This document shows positions 42,639 through 50,798 of a stretch of 64,000 bases of DNA, piece after piece. The notes beneath the pieces are model-generated. The model was not told where the DNA came from. It worked only from the letters and a program-made list of their open reading frames with translations, and did not search any database. Numbering within the stretch: position 1 is the first letter of the stretch; each line of letters starts with the position of its first letter. This DNA comes from Pseudoalteromonas sp. P1-25 (GTDB lineage: Bacteria > Pseudomonadota > Gammaproteobacteria > Enterobacterales > Alteromonadaceae): NCBI RefSeq assembly GCF_001401805.1, contig NZ_LKDW01000006.1, forward strand, positions 62,001-126,000, in the 5' to 3' direction. The translations under genes were made by a program, and so were the position numbers.

Positions 42639-43143
42639 CTAGCTTCGCCCTCATAATAAAGCCTGCCAATTTATCCATAACATGCACTAACCTTAAAAAA
42701 TCCTTTTTTATGAAAAAAATACTAATCATGATGATATCCATCATATTAATAACAACGGTATAAACAGACCAAAACCACCACGGTTCGTAATTACCACGTA
42801 CAAACACATCTATATGCATAGCTAAAAACAATAACGAATTGATGCTCAAGCCAAATAATAAGTAAGTAGATATGCGTTTTTCAGGTAAGTAATACCGCAG
42901 AAAAAAAATAAAAAATAACGTGACTACGTCATAACAAAATAACTCTATGTAGGTAATATCATAAATATCAACAAAGAAGCTAAAGCAATAAGATATGGCC
43001 ATAACTAAAGATAGCCATACCACCTGTTTTGCTGAATTGTTAATGCTAGTTGTTAGTGAATACAAAAAGGCCATTAAAAACCCCCACTGCACTAACACAC
43101 CGATATAAACTGATACTTCAGGCGGGATTAGAACATTATTCAC
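42631..43143 (-). CDS. Five-pass membrane protein of the tandem array, copy B2
   Basis: 170 residues of the same family: LVQWGFLMAFLYSLTTSIN, MAISYCFSF, CYDVVTLF, YLLFGLSINSLLFLAMHID and EPWWFWSVYTV. The C-terminal motif is less conserved here (IKKDFLRLVHVM). Its start codon overlaps the stop of copy C1 by one base, a coupling arrangement. It pairs with A2 downstream. Confidence 0.8.
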   Translation of the reverse strand: MNNVLIPPEVSVYIGVLVQWGFLMAFLYSLTTSINNSAKQVVWLSLVMAISYCFSFFVDIYDITYIELFCYDVVTLFFIFFLRYYLPEKRISTYLLFGLSINSLLFLAMHIDVFVRGNYEPWWFWSVYTVVINMMDIIMISIFFIKKDFLRLVHVMDKLAGFIMRAKLGG

Positions 43144-43661
43144 TATTGCTGTTTCTTAGCAAAAAAAGAGTAAATAAGGTTTTTAAAATAAATGATTTTT
43201 AAAAAGTCTTTATTAATAAACAAAACTAAAATCATGCTCAAATCAGAAATGGACACCACTGATGAATACAACCCCCAAAGCCACCAATAGGTGTAATTAT
43301 GCAAAATATAAGAGTCTATATACATACCTAAAGCAAAGCACATATTGATACTCAGCCCGAGCATAAGATACATAAATGCAACCGTTTTCTCTTTAATATA
43401 AAAATGTTGAGCAATAATTAAAACCACTATGGTAATAGCATCTAAAATAGCGAGGTCAAGATAAGTAATGGTTTGGTAATTGAACAAAACACCTGGAAAA
43501 TACGAAATAGCCATAATTGATGAAAGAATGACTAACGCTTTAAAGCGTGAATTGATAGATGATACTAAAGAATATAAAAATGCCATGAGAAATCCCCATT
43601 GCAATACCACACCGATTATATGGGCGATTCTCACATCTAATAGAAAAGACATGACATCCAT
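43143..43661 (-). CDS. Five-pass membrane protein of the tandem array, copy C1
   Basis: 172 residues from the ATG at 43659-43661, which matches the paralogue C2 (MDV start). An upstream TTG at 43694 would add 11 residues not seen in other copies. Core: VLQWGFLMAFLYSLVSSIN, IMAISYFPG, TYLDLAILDAITIVVL, YLMLGLSINMCFALGMYID, YTYWWLWGLYSSVVSISDLSMI and INKDFLKIIYFK. Most similar to copy C2 by eye. Confidence 0.78.
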   Translation of the reverse strand: MDVMSFLLDVRIAHIIGVVLQWGFLMAFLYSLVSSINSRFKALVILSSIMAISYFPGVLFNYQTITYLDLAILDAITIVVLIIAQHFYIKEKTVAFMYLMLGLSINMCFALGMYIDSYILHNYTYWWLWGLYSSVVSISDLSMILVLFINKDFLKIIYFKNLIYSFFAKKQQ

Positions 43662-43801
43662 CTTAAAAGTAAACGCTAATAATAAGCACCTCAAAAATAA
43701 TAAACAACATTGTTAACTGAGCGCCTAGCTTAGTATTTTACTTATTAAAACTAAAAAAACTTTTATCGCCATAAACGTATCGATACATCGTCTTTAAAAT
43801 G

Positions 43802-44299
43802 CTAGCTGCAAAGCCACCTTTTAAGCTTAATTAAGCCTAAAAAGTCTCTATTAATGATTAGTACAGCGATCATACACAAATCAGAAAACATAACAGCCGA
43901 TGAATAAAAGCGCCAAAACCACCAATAGGTGTAATTATATAGAATATTGGTATCTAGATACATGCATAGGGCTAAAAAGGTGTTAACACTAAGGCCGATG
44001 ATTAAGTAGGCATAAGCTGTCGTTTTCTCTTTAATAAAATAACGCTGAGCTACATATACAGCAACTAAAATAGCGATATCTAAAAGAGTAAAGTCTAAAT
44101 AAGTAACCGTTTGAAAGTTTGTGAATATCCAAGGCAAATAACCTATCGCCATAATACTAGAAAGTACAACAAAGCCTTTAAAGGGGCTATTAATAGAGGA
44201 TACGAATGTGTATAAAAAGGCCATGAGAAACCCCCACTGTACAATAGCGCTTAATATATAAGCGAAATCGAAGTTAGAGATTACATCCATAATAGCCAT
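43802..44299 (-). CDS. Five-pass membrane protein of the tandem array, copy C2
   Basis: 165 residues. Core: IVQWGFLMAFLYTFVSSIN, IMAIGYLPW, TYLDFTLLDIAILVAV, YLIIGLSVNTFLALCMYLD, YTYWWFWRFYSSAVMFSDLCMI and INRDFLGLIKLKRWL. The Asp in the third segment is kept, but the usual Thr three residues later is Ile. Gaps of 140 bp and 166 bp separate it from its neighbours, so internal promoters are possible. ATG at 44297-44299; an ATG three codons later could be used instead. Confidence 0.78.
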   Translation of the reverse strand: MAIMDVISNFDFAYILSAIVQWGFLMAFLYTFVSSINSPFKGFVVLSSIMAIGYLPWIFTNFQTVTYLDFTLLDIAILVAVYVAQRYFIKEKTTAYAYLIIGLSVNTFLALCMYLDTNILYNYTYWWFWRFYSSAVMFSDLCMIAVLIINRDFLGLIKLKRWLCS

Positions 44300-44396
44300 G
44301 TTGCTTGAAACACTATCTAGTTAGGCAAAAAATGAGTAATATTAGCATAATTTATCTGCCCTTCGTCAGTACCATAGGTCTAATCAGGTAACTAAA

Positions 44397-44432
44397 CTCA
44401 ATAAATAGCTCAATAAATAGCTCCATAAATGC
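44397..44432. repeat. Three tandem 12-bp units between array genes
   Basis: CTCAATAAATAG is repeated exactly once (44397-44408 and 44409-44420) and followed by a third unit, CTCCATAAATGC, with two differences. It sits in the 166-bp gap between copies C2 and D2 of the membrane-protein array. Confidence 0.8.
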
Positions 44433-44465
44433 AGTTAATATCACGTTATTAAAGTTCAGCCACAC

Positions 44466-44936
44466 TTATAACTTTTCAATAAGCCGATTACTCTTTAGCT
44501 GGTTAACCACTAATGAAAGCATCATTAATACATCAATTACGTTTACGCCGATAGAATAAACACTCCAATACCACCATGGCTCAAAGTTATATAGAACATA
44601 TAAGTCATAATACAAAAGCAACGTAAGTACGGCATTAGCAGTTAAAGCCAGAATGAGGAACAGGAAAGCTTTAGTACGTTTAAAAACAATTAAGTGTTGT
44701 AAAGAGAGCAACGCGACAATTGTAATAAAATCGTATAAAGCCCAATTAAGATATAGGTTCTCTAACAATTTTAGATAGCTGCTGAAAATATATGAGCAAA
44801 GCATTAACGCAGACAAATAAACAGGAGATTTATTGTCTTTGTTTATGCTAGAGACTAAGCAGTAGAGGAAGGCCATTAAAAAGCCCCACTGGGAAAAAGC
44901 CGCTAAGTAATCCATTAGGGCTTCAGAAATATACAT
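44466..44936 (-). CDS. Five-pass membrane protein of the tandem array, copy D2
   Basis: 156 residues, the shortest copy. It keeps FSQWGFLMAFLYCLVSSINK, LYDFITIVALL, LILALTANAVLTLLLYYD and EPWWYWSVYSIGVNVIDVLMM. It lacks the NKDFLGL motif at the C-terminus, ending instead in a short Lys/Arg/Asn tail. It starts five bases after the stop of copy D1. Confidence 0.75.
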   Translation of the reverse strand: MYISEALMDYLAAFSQWGFLMAFLYCLVSSINKDNKSPVYLSALMLCSYIFSSYLKLLENLYLNWALYDFITIVALLSLQHLIVFKRTKAFLFLILALTANAVLTLLLYYDLYVLYNFEPWWYWSVYSIGVNVIDVLMMLSLVVNQLKSNRLIEKL

Positions 44937-44941
44937 TTAAG

Positions 44942-45475
44942 CTAGATTGTAGGCTGTGGTTTTGAAGGTTTAAACAAACTGAGCAGCTTGTTTTTGAGTT
45001 TGTGAAGACCTAAGAAATCCCTATCTACAATCAATGACACAGCCATTAATAAATCGACTGTAATAACCGAGAAAGTATAAAAATCCCAAAAAAACCATGG
45101 TCTATTGCGTAGTATAAAGGTGTCCAGTTGCATACATAAAGCTAAAATAAGATTCGTAGACAATCCAAAAATTAAATAAAGCAGTGAACTAGAGCTTGTT
45201 TTAATAAAATATTTCGCTATGAGAAGTGCAGCTATAGTGCAACCATCATATATTGCTAAATCTAAATAAGTTAATGCATAAATAGACAACCAATCTAAAA
45301 AGTACTCATACGATGAGTATGAAATAAACATGATTAATGAACTGAGTAAAAGGGTAGTATTTCTCTTATTACCAATAGAGTAAACAAAAACGTTAAACAA
45401 AAAGGCCATCATAAAAGCCCACATTGTAAAAGCTGACAAAGAAAAATGACCAAAAAACTCAGTTAAAAACATCAA
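44942..45475 (-). CDS. Five-pass membrane protein of the tandem array, copy D1
   Basis: 177 residues, the first and most divergent copy. Its first segment reads FTMWAFMMAFLFNVFVYSIG; it still has TYLDLAIYDGCTIAALL, YLIFGLSTNLILALCMQLD, WFFWDFYTFSVITVDLLMA and VDRDFLGLHKLK, with a longer basic C-terminal tail. It lies 13 bp after the 65-residue gene, so it probably shares its transcript. Confidence 0.78.
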   Translation of the reverse strand: MMFLTEFFGHFSLSAFTMWAFMMAFLFNVFVYSIGNKRNTTLLLSSLIMFISYSSYEYFLDWLSIYALTYLDLAIYDGCTIAALLIAKYFIKTSSSSLLYLIFGLSTNLILALCMQLDTFILRNRPWFFWDFYTFSVITVDLLMAVSLIVDRDFLGLHKLKNKLLSLFKPSKPQPTI

Positions 45476-45488
45476 GAACCTTTAGTTG

Positions 45489-45686
45489 TTATTTTGGTTT
45501 AGGAGCACCAGGTAAAATTGAAGCTTGTCGTTCAGTTCCCATGCTAGCAGCTATACCCTCTTGAGAGAAGCTTACTGTATCAGATTGTAGGGTTTTAGGG
45601 CTAGCAATTTGTTCCGCTGCAGGCTGTAATTGTTGTGTTTTATTGTATGCTTGCATTTGTAATTGGCTATTAGCTGAAACTTGCAT
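45489..45686 (-). CDS. Small Gln-rich protein at the head of the membrane-protein array
   Basis: 65 residues, unrecognised. The ATG has a strong AAGGAT site eight bases upstream, which supports translation. The N-terminal half is rich in Gln, Ser and Ala (MQVSANSQLQMQAYNKTQQ); the middle has SDTVSFSQEGIAAS, which recalls short segments in flagellar accessory proteins; the tail is PGAPKPK. There is no signal peptide, membrane segment or cysteine. It is probably disordered. Position as first gene of the array suggests a linked role, but none can be named. Confidence 0.65.
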   Translation of the reverse strand: MQVSANSQLQMQAYNKTQQLQPAAEQIASPKTLQSDTVSFSQEGIAASMGTERQASILPGAPKPK

Positions 45687-45748
45687 GTGATTGATCCTTG
45701 TAAAAGTTTTAATATTTTTTGGCGCAACTTATAATCACACCATCATGT

Positions 45749-45795
45749 AGGTAATTGCATTACCTGTTTTAAGCAGTGATAGCTATTTTGCTATC
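45749..45795. promoter_or_regulatory. Two operator-like dyads upstream of the array
   Basis: AGGTAAT-TGC-ATTACCT (45749-45765) and GATAGC-TATTTT-GCTATC (45778-45795) are perfect dyads 12 bases apart, 62 bases before the 65-residue gene. A TATAAG hexamer on the minus strand lies between the first dyad and the gene. No promoter could be fixed with confidence. Confidence 0.5.
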
Positions 45796-45929
45796 TGACT
45801 TATACAAAGCAACCAGTGTGCCAATATTTTTTGACACATTAAAAATATATGCTAGCAACTACTATTTATTAAAACAAAACCTAATATTAACTAGCGCCAA
45901 ACTCATCTGACCAGTTTATAATACACATA

Positions 45930-45961
45930 AAAAAACGTACAGGGGTAACCGTACGTTTTTT
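45930..45961 (-). terminator. Rho-independent terminator of the arg operon
   Basis: The stem AAAACGTAC / GTACGTTTT with a ten-base loop and a T-run on the minus strand lies 14 bases after the argH stop. Confidence 0.85.
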
Positions 45962-45974
45962 ATATCCAGGGAAT

Positions 45975-47840
45975 TTAAGCCACGTATTTACACGGGATCT
46001 CCGCACGTGTACTTGGCTTTAAAATATATTCCATTGCTACTTCGTCGCAGTTTTCTTTACGAAGGCAAAGCTCACAATCTTTCATTACTTTTTCTGGTAA
46101 CGATTCTTTGCTACAAAAAGTAAAACGTTGCTGTTCAAAAAAATCTGGCACGCGGGTTAATACAATAACTCGATTAAGCGCCAATTTTTTGGCTTTTGCT
46201 AATAAGTGCTCTACAAGCTGCCTACCTTGCCCAGTTACTGCACTTTGTGGATCTACGCCTAAAGAGCGTATTTCAGCAAGCCCCGTATCGTAAATGTACA
46301 GCGATGCACAGCCCGACACCTTGCCGTCTATTTCTGTTACTGCAAATTCGTTAATTGAATGGACCATGTCGCTTTTTGCACGCGGCAAGTTTTCGCCAAC
46401 GGTTGCCCAGTGCTGTATAAGCCGAGCAATATCTTCAACATCATCTAAATTTGCATCACGAACCGTTATTTGCTGTTTTTTTTTGGCTTCTTTTACTGCT
46501 TTAGTCACTTGCTCAATAGAGGTACCGCCAAGCGCTTGACGCGCTTTAATACAGGCATCTATTTCAAGTACTGGATAAACGTCATCTTCAAATACGTCAT
46601 TAACTGACTTGTACTGCTCAAGCGAAAGCTCTTCAAGGGTTTTACCTTCGCTTATAGCAAGCTGCACCAGTACACCCACAATGTGGTGGCCTTCTCTAAA
46701 TGGCACACCTTTAGCTACTAAGTAGTCTGCAAGCTCAGTTGCATTAGCATGGCCACCTTTTGCCGCTGCAAGCGTTTTATCGCCGTTTACTTTTACGCCT
46801 TTAATACACGCTTGCGCCATGTGAATACAAGCAAGCCACGTAGGCATAGCGTCAAATAGGCCTTCTTTGTCTTCTTGCATATCTTTATTGTACGCTAGAG
46901 GAAGTGCTTTTAAGGTCATCATCATGGCACTAAATGCGCCAAATACACGGCCAGTTTTACCACGAATAAGCTCTAGTGCATCAGGGTTCTTTTTCTGCGG
47001 CATTAACGATGAGCCAGAGGTAACATTATCAGCAAGTTCTATAAATCCGGCTTCACCAGAATTATAAAATATTAAATCTTCAGCCATACGTGATAAGTGA
47101 ATCATCGAAATAGAGGCACAGCTTAAAAGCTCTACTACAAAATCACGGTCAGATACGCCATCAAGGCTGTTTTTAGTTGCGCCAGTAAAGCCTAGACCTT
47201 GCGCCAACGCTTGGCGATCAATTGGGTATGCAGTACCAGCGAGTGCACCACTGCCTAGAGGGCAAAAATTAAAACGCGCTTTGGCATCTTGTAGGCGGCT
47301 CTCATCACGCTCTAGCATTTCTACGTAAGCCATACACCAGTGGCTAAACAATACCGGTTGAGCACGTTGTAAGTGAGTGTAGCCTGGCAATATAGTGCCC
47401 AGTTCGCGCTCAGCTAACGCCACAAACTCAGCTTTTAGTGCAGCAATAGCACCCAGTAGATGATCGGCAGTATCGCGGCACCATAATCTAAAGTCGGTGG
47501 CTACTTGGTCATTACGGCTTCGGCCTGTGTGTAGCTTTTTAGCTAAATCGCCTACTTTTTCGATTAGTGCAGCTTCTACGTGCGAGTGAATGTCTTCTGC
47601 ACCTGAGGTTGCCACAGCCTGTGGATCTGCTTTTACTTCTTCAAGCAGTTCATTAAGTGCTGCAACTAACTTTGTGTGCTCATCGCTTGTAAGTACATTT
47701 ACTTGCTCAAGCGCACCTGCCCATGCCACAGAGCCAATAATGTCTTGCTCTGCTAACTGATAATCGAACGGAAGTGAGTCGTTAAATTGTTTAAACGCCT
47801 CATCTGGACCCGTAGAAAAACGTCCGCCCCATAATGCCAT
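45975..47840 (-). CDS. argH: Argininosuccinate lyase fused to an N-acetyltransferase domain, ArgH(A)
   Basis: The lyase splits argininosuccinate to arginine and fumarate. I chose the ATG at 47838-47840, after GGAGAGA; an upstream start at 47876 would add 12 residues. The protein has 621 residues. Residues 1-455 are a complete lyase with [11 protein letters not shown], catalytic His156 in YTHLQRAQP and the [11 protein letters not shown] signature with Ser278. Residues about 458-621 are a GNAT domain ([43 protein letters not shown]). This fusion is known in Alteromonadales and Moritella, where the extension supplies N-acetylglutamate synthase activity, replacing argA. Confidence 0.95.
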   Translation of the reverse strand: MALWGGRFSTGPDEAFKQFNDSLPFDYQLAEQDIIGSVAWAGALEQVNVLTSDEHTKLVAALNELLEEVKADPQAVATSGAEDIHSHVEAALIEKVGDLAKKLHTGRSRNDQVATDFRLWCRDTADHLLGAIAALKAEFVALAERELGTILPGYTHLQRAQPVLFSHWCMAYVEMLERDESRLQDAKARFNFCPLGSGALAGTAYPIDRQALAQGLGFTGATKNSLDGVSDRDFVVELLSCASISMIHLSRMAEDLIFYNSGEAGFIELADNVTSGSSLMPQKKNPDALELIRGKTGRVFGAFSAMMMTLKALPLAYNKDMQEDKEGLFDAMPTWLACIHMAQACIKGVKVNGDKTLAAAKGGHANATELADYLVAKGVPFREGHHIVGVLVQLAISEGKTLEELSLEQYKSVNDVFEDDVYPVLEIDACIKARQALGGTSIEQVTKAVKEAKKKQQITVRDANLDDVEDIARLIQHWATVGENLPRAKSDMVHSINEFAVTEIDGKVSGCASLYIYDTGLAEIRSLGVDPQSAVTGQGRQLVEHLLAKAKKLALNRVIVLTRVPDFFEQQRFTFCSKESLPEKVMKDCELCLRKENCDEVAMEYILKPSTRAEIPCKYVA

Positions 47841-47891
47841 GAAATCTCTCCAAACCCTGTAATGCCCCTTATGCAAGGGGCTATAAATAAT

Positions 47892-49094
47892 TTACTTTTT
47901 AGCCATTGCTGAAATTCTGCTCGAAAGCGAGAATAAACGAATAAAGCCTTCAGCATGTGACTGATCATATACGTCGTCTTCACCAAAGGTAGCAAAGTCT
48001 TCGCTGTATAAGCTATTAGGTGATTTTTTCTGAACGGCGGTTACTTGGCCTTTGTAAAGCTTAAGTACAACTTCACCTGTTGCTAGTGTAGAAAGCGCTT
48101 CTGCACCGGCTAAAATAGAGTCTTTTAGTGGTGTAAACCAACGACCGTCATAAACTAAATGCGAAAATTCACCGCCCAGTACTTCTTTCCACTTACGGCT
48201 TGATTTATCAAGCACTAGCTCGTCAATGGCTTGCAGTGCCGCCATAATCACGGTACCGCCTGGTGTTTCGTAACAGCCGCGCGATTTCATGCCCACTAAA
48301 CGGTTTTCTACAATATCTACACGGCCAACACCATGTGGCGCAGCAATGTCGTTTAATTTAACTAAACAGTCGTAAGGTTTAAGCTGCTCACCATTTACCG
48401 CAACCACTTCGCCTTCAACAACTTTTAGAGTTACTAGCTCTGATTTATCGGGTGCTTGCTCTGGTGAGTTAGTCCACGTCCACACTTGGTCGCTCGGCTC
48501 ACACCATGGGTCTTCAAGCTCGCCACCTTCGTGCGAAATATGCCACGCATTAGCATCTCGGCTGTAAATTTTTGTTGCAGAAGCAGAACACGGAATATCA
48601 CGCTCAGCTAAGTAATCTAATAATGATTCACGGCTTGATAAGTCCCACTCACGCCACGGTGCAATAACTTTTAAATCAGGTGCAAGCGCTGCAAAGCACG
48701 ACTCAAAACGAACTTGGTCGTTACCCTTACCAGTACAACCATGCGAAAGTGCATCAGCACCTACTTTACGTGCAATTTCAACTTGCGCTTTAGCAATAAT
48801 AGGACGCGCCATTGACGTACCTAATAAATACGTACCTTCGTAAATAGAACCCGTTTTAAGGGTTGGGTAAATGTAGTCACTTACCATTTCATCTTTTAAG
48901 TCAACTACGTAACACTCTGATGCGCCTGATGCGATGGCTTTTTCTTCAACGCCTTCAAGCTCTTCAGCGCCTTGGCCTACATCGGCAACAAAGGCAATAA
49001 CCTCACAACCGTAGTTTTCTTTTAACCATGGCACGATAGCTGAAGTATCAAGACCACCTGAATAGGCTAAAACGACTTTTTTAATTGAACTCAT
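47892..49094 (-). CDS. argG: Argininosuccinate synthase
   Basis: Joins citrulline and aspartate with ATP to argininosuccinate in the cytoplasm. 400 residues, normal for the short bacterial type. The PP-loop AYSGGLDTS is at about residues 9-17; other conserved segments are [28 protein letters not shown] and [21 protein letters not shown]. The start overlaps the end of argF by 4 bp, so it is translated in the argCBFGH series. Confidence 0.97.
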   Translation of the reverse strand: MSSIKKVVLAYSGGLDTSAIVPWLKENYGCEVIAFVADVGQGAEELEGVEEKAIASGASECYVVDLKDEMVSDYIYPTLKTGSIYEGTYLLGTSMARPIIAKAQVEIARKVGADALSHGCTGKGNDQVRFESCFAALAPDLKVIAPWREWDLSSRESLLDYLAERDIPCSASATKIYSRDANAWHISHEGGELEDPWCEPSDQVWTWTNSPEQAPDKSELVTLKVVEGEVVAVNGEQLKPYDCLVKLNDIAAPHGVGRVDIVENRLVGMKSRGCYETPGGTVIMAALQAIDELVLDKSSRKWKEVLGGEFSHLVYDGRWFTPLKDSILAGAEALSTLATGEVVLKLYKGQVTAVQKKSPNSLYSEDFATFGEDDVYDQSHAEGFIRLFSLSSRISAMAKK

Positions 49095-50023
49095 AGGTGT
49101 TCCTTAACAAAATTTGGATTTAGTAATGTAACTAGCAGAGCATTTTGCGCATGCATGCGATTTTCTGCTTGTTGAATAATTTTTGATGCTGGGCCATCCA
49201 TTACCTCAGAGGTAATTTCAAACTCACGGTGTGCCGGTTGGCAATGTAATACCGTAGTCGCACCTGTTTGTTCTAGCAATGCTTGGTTTAGCTGATATGG
49301 CATGTATTTTTCTTTAACTTGCTCAAGCGGCGTATCGTCACCCATAGACACCCAGGTATCTGCATATACAACGTTTGCGCCTACAGCCGCCTCTACACGG
49401 TCGCTTACCATGACTGATGCACCGTTCATTGCCGCTATTTGCTCGGCCTTTTTAAGAATTTGCGAATCAGGCGAGCTGCCTTTTGGTGTAACAGCAACAA
49501 AATCAGTACCTAGCGTTGCCGCTAATAACATAAGTGAATGAGTAACGTTGTTACCTTCACCTAAGTAAGCCACTTTAAGCTCACTCACATCGCCATGTAC
49601 TTCTTGTAGTGTTAAAAAGTCAGCCAATGCTTGGCACGGGTGATATAAATCACACAAGCTATTAACGACAGGTACACTCGAGTACTCACCTAAGGTGGTT
49701 AACGTGCTGTGCTGGTTTACACGCGCTACAATCCCATCAGCCCATGTAGAAATATTCAGCGCGAAGTCTTTTACCGATTCACGTGCACCCATAGCGCCAT
49801 TTTGCTGGTCTAAATATACAGCGTGACCACCTAAACGATTAATACCAATATCAAACGATAAACGCGTACGTAAACTTTGCTTTTCAAATAAGGTAACAAC
49901 TGACTTGCCTGCTAGTACTTGGCTGTATTTCGCTGGATTTGCTTTTAAATCACGCGCAAGCTTTAATAAATTAAGTGCGCCTTGTTGGTCTAATTCTAGA
50001 CCCGTTAAAAAATTCTCTAACAT
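49091..50023 (-). CDS. argF: Ornithine carbamoyltransferase
   Basis: Makes citrulline from ornithine and carbamoyl phosphate. I chose the ATG at 50021-50023, six bases after AGGG, giving 310 residues starting [14 protein letters not shown]; an upstream start would overlap argB. The carbamoyl-phosphate motif reads SLRTR, a variant of STRTR that I recall in related genera. HPCQALADF and DTWVSMGD (ornithine loop) are typical. The usual HCLPA motif is HCQPAHRE here. No deletion or frameshift is seen, so the enzyme should be active, but the Gln substitution is notable. Confidence 0.93.
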   Translation of the reverse strand: MLENFLTGLELDQQGALNLLKLARDLKANPAKYSQVLAGKSVVTLFEKQSLRTRLSFDIGINRLGGHAVYLDQQNGAMGARESVKDFALNISTWADGIVARVNQHSTLTTLGEYSSVPVVNSLCDLYHPCQALADFLTLQEVHGDVSELKVAYLGEGNNVTHSLMLLAATLGTDFVAVTPKGSSPDSQILKKAEQIAAMNGASVMVSDRVEAAVGANVVYADTWVSMGDDTPLEQVKEKYMPYQLNQALLEQTGATTVLHCQPAHREFEITSEVMDGPASKIIQQAENRMHAQNALLVTLLNPNFVKEHL

Positions 50024-50030
50024 GGTAACC

Positions 50031-50798
50031 CTATGGTGTAATCTTTGTTCCGACATGCTCGCCTTGTAGCAAAGCAGTTAAGTTTTCTGGCTTTTGCCAG
50101 CTGGAAATATACACACCTCGTCGTAAATGTTGGGCAGCGTGTAGGCTGGTCTTCACTTTGACCTCCATCCCGCCCAAAATCACTCCTTCATCAATTAAAG
50201 TATCAATGTGTTTTGTGTCAAGTTGATGTAGCGGTTGTTTATTTGCATCAAGTACCGCCTCTACATCGGTCATAAATATAAGTTCTGCGTTTAAGTTGCT
50301 CGCAATCGCTGCCGCAGCTTCATCGGCATTGACGTTGTACCAATTGCCTTGCTCATCAAAGCCGATTGAGCTCACAATAGGTAAGCGACCAAGCTTAAGT
50401 AAATCATTCACTATTGAATCATCATTACTTGTGCATTTACCTACTTGACCAAGTGCTTTTAGTTTTTGCGACGCCATCACACCGGCTTCATAAAGGCTTA
50501 AACCAACAGGTTTATGCCCTGCATTAATAGCTTGGCTTACCAGCTGCTTATTTGCACAGCCAGCCAACGCCCCCACTATGTAAGGCATTTGCTCACTTGG
50601 GCTAATACGTAAGCCTTGGTGTTTTGCACTAGCAAATCCAGCTTGTTGTAGCCAGGTATCAACTAACGAGCCGCCACCATGCACTATTACAAACTGATTA
50701 TTTTGATCTGTGCTTAATACATCAAACAACGCTTTTGCTGCGTTTTCAGAGTTAAGTACAGCACCACCTAATTTAATTACCCACGTTTTAGTGCTCAT
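50031..50798 (-). CDS. argB: Acetylglutamate kinase
   Basis: Phosphorylates N-acetylglutamate with ATP, second step of arginine synthesis. 255 residues, E. coli-sized. N-terminal KLGGAVL, the glycine loop VIVHGGGSLVDTWLQ and the aspartate-bearing FMTDVEAVLD are visible, with a C-terminal LGGMEVKVKTSLHAAQ region. The lack of an N-terminal helical extension suggests the dimeric, arginine-insensitive class. Its start overlaps the argC stop by one base. Confidence 0.95.
   Translation of the reverse strand: MSTKTWVIKLGGAVLNSENAAKALFDVLSTDQNNQFVIVHGGGSLVDTWLQQAGFASAKHQGLRISPSEQMPYIVGALAGCANKQLVSQAINAGHKPVGLSLYEAGVMASQKLKALGQVGKCTSNDDSIVNDLLKLGRLPIVSSIGFDEQGNWYNVNADEAAAAIASNLNAELIFMTDVEAVLDANKQPLHQLDTKHIDTLIDEGVILGGMEVKVKTSLHAAQHLRRGVYISSWQKPENLTALLQGEHVGTKITP

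Noticed and set aside
44397..44432. Possible mini CRISPR array
   Set aside because: The units are 12 bp with no spacers between them, and no cas gene is in the window.
41002..45475. Array proteins as TspO/MBR family members
   Set aside because: Size, five membrane segments and Trp-rich motifs are similar at first sight, but the TspO sequence signatures are not present and the WWFW cluster is in the wrong place.
47753..47995. Minus-strand 80-codon frame spanning the argG-argH junction
   Set aside because: It overlaps the conserved ends of two real genes in another frame and shows no motif.
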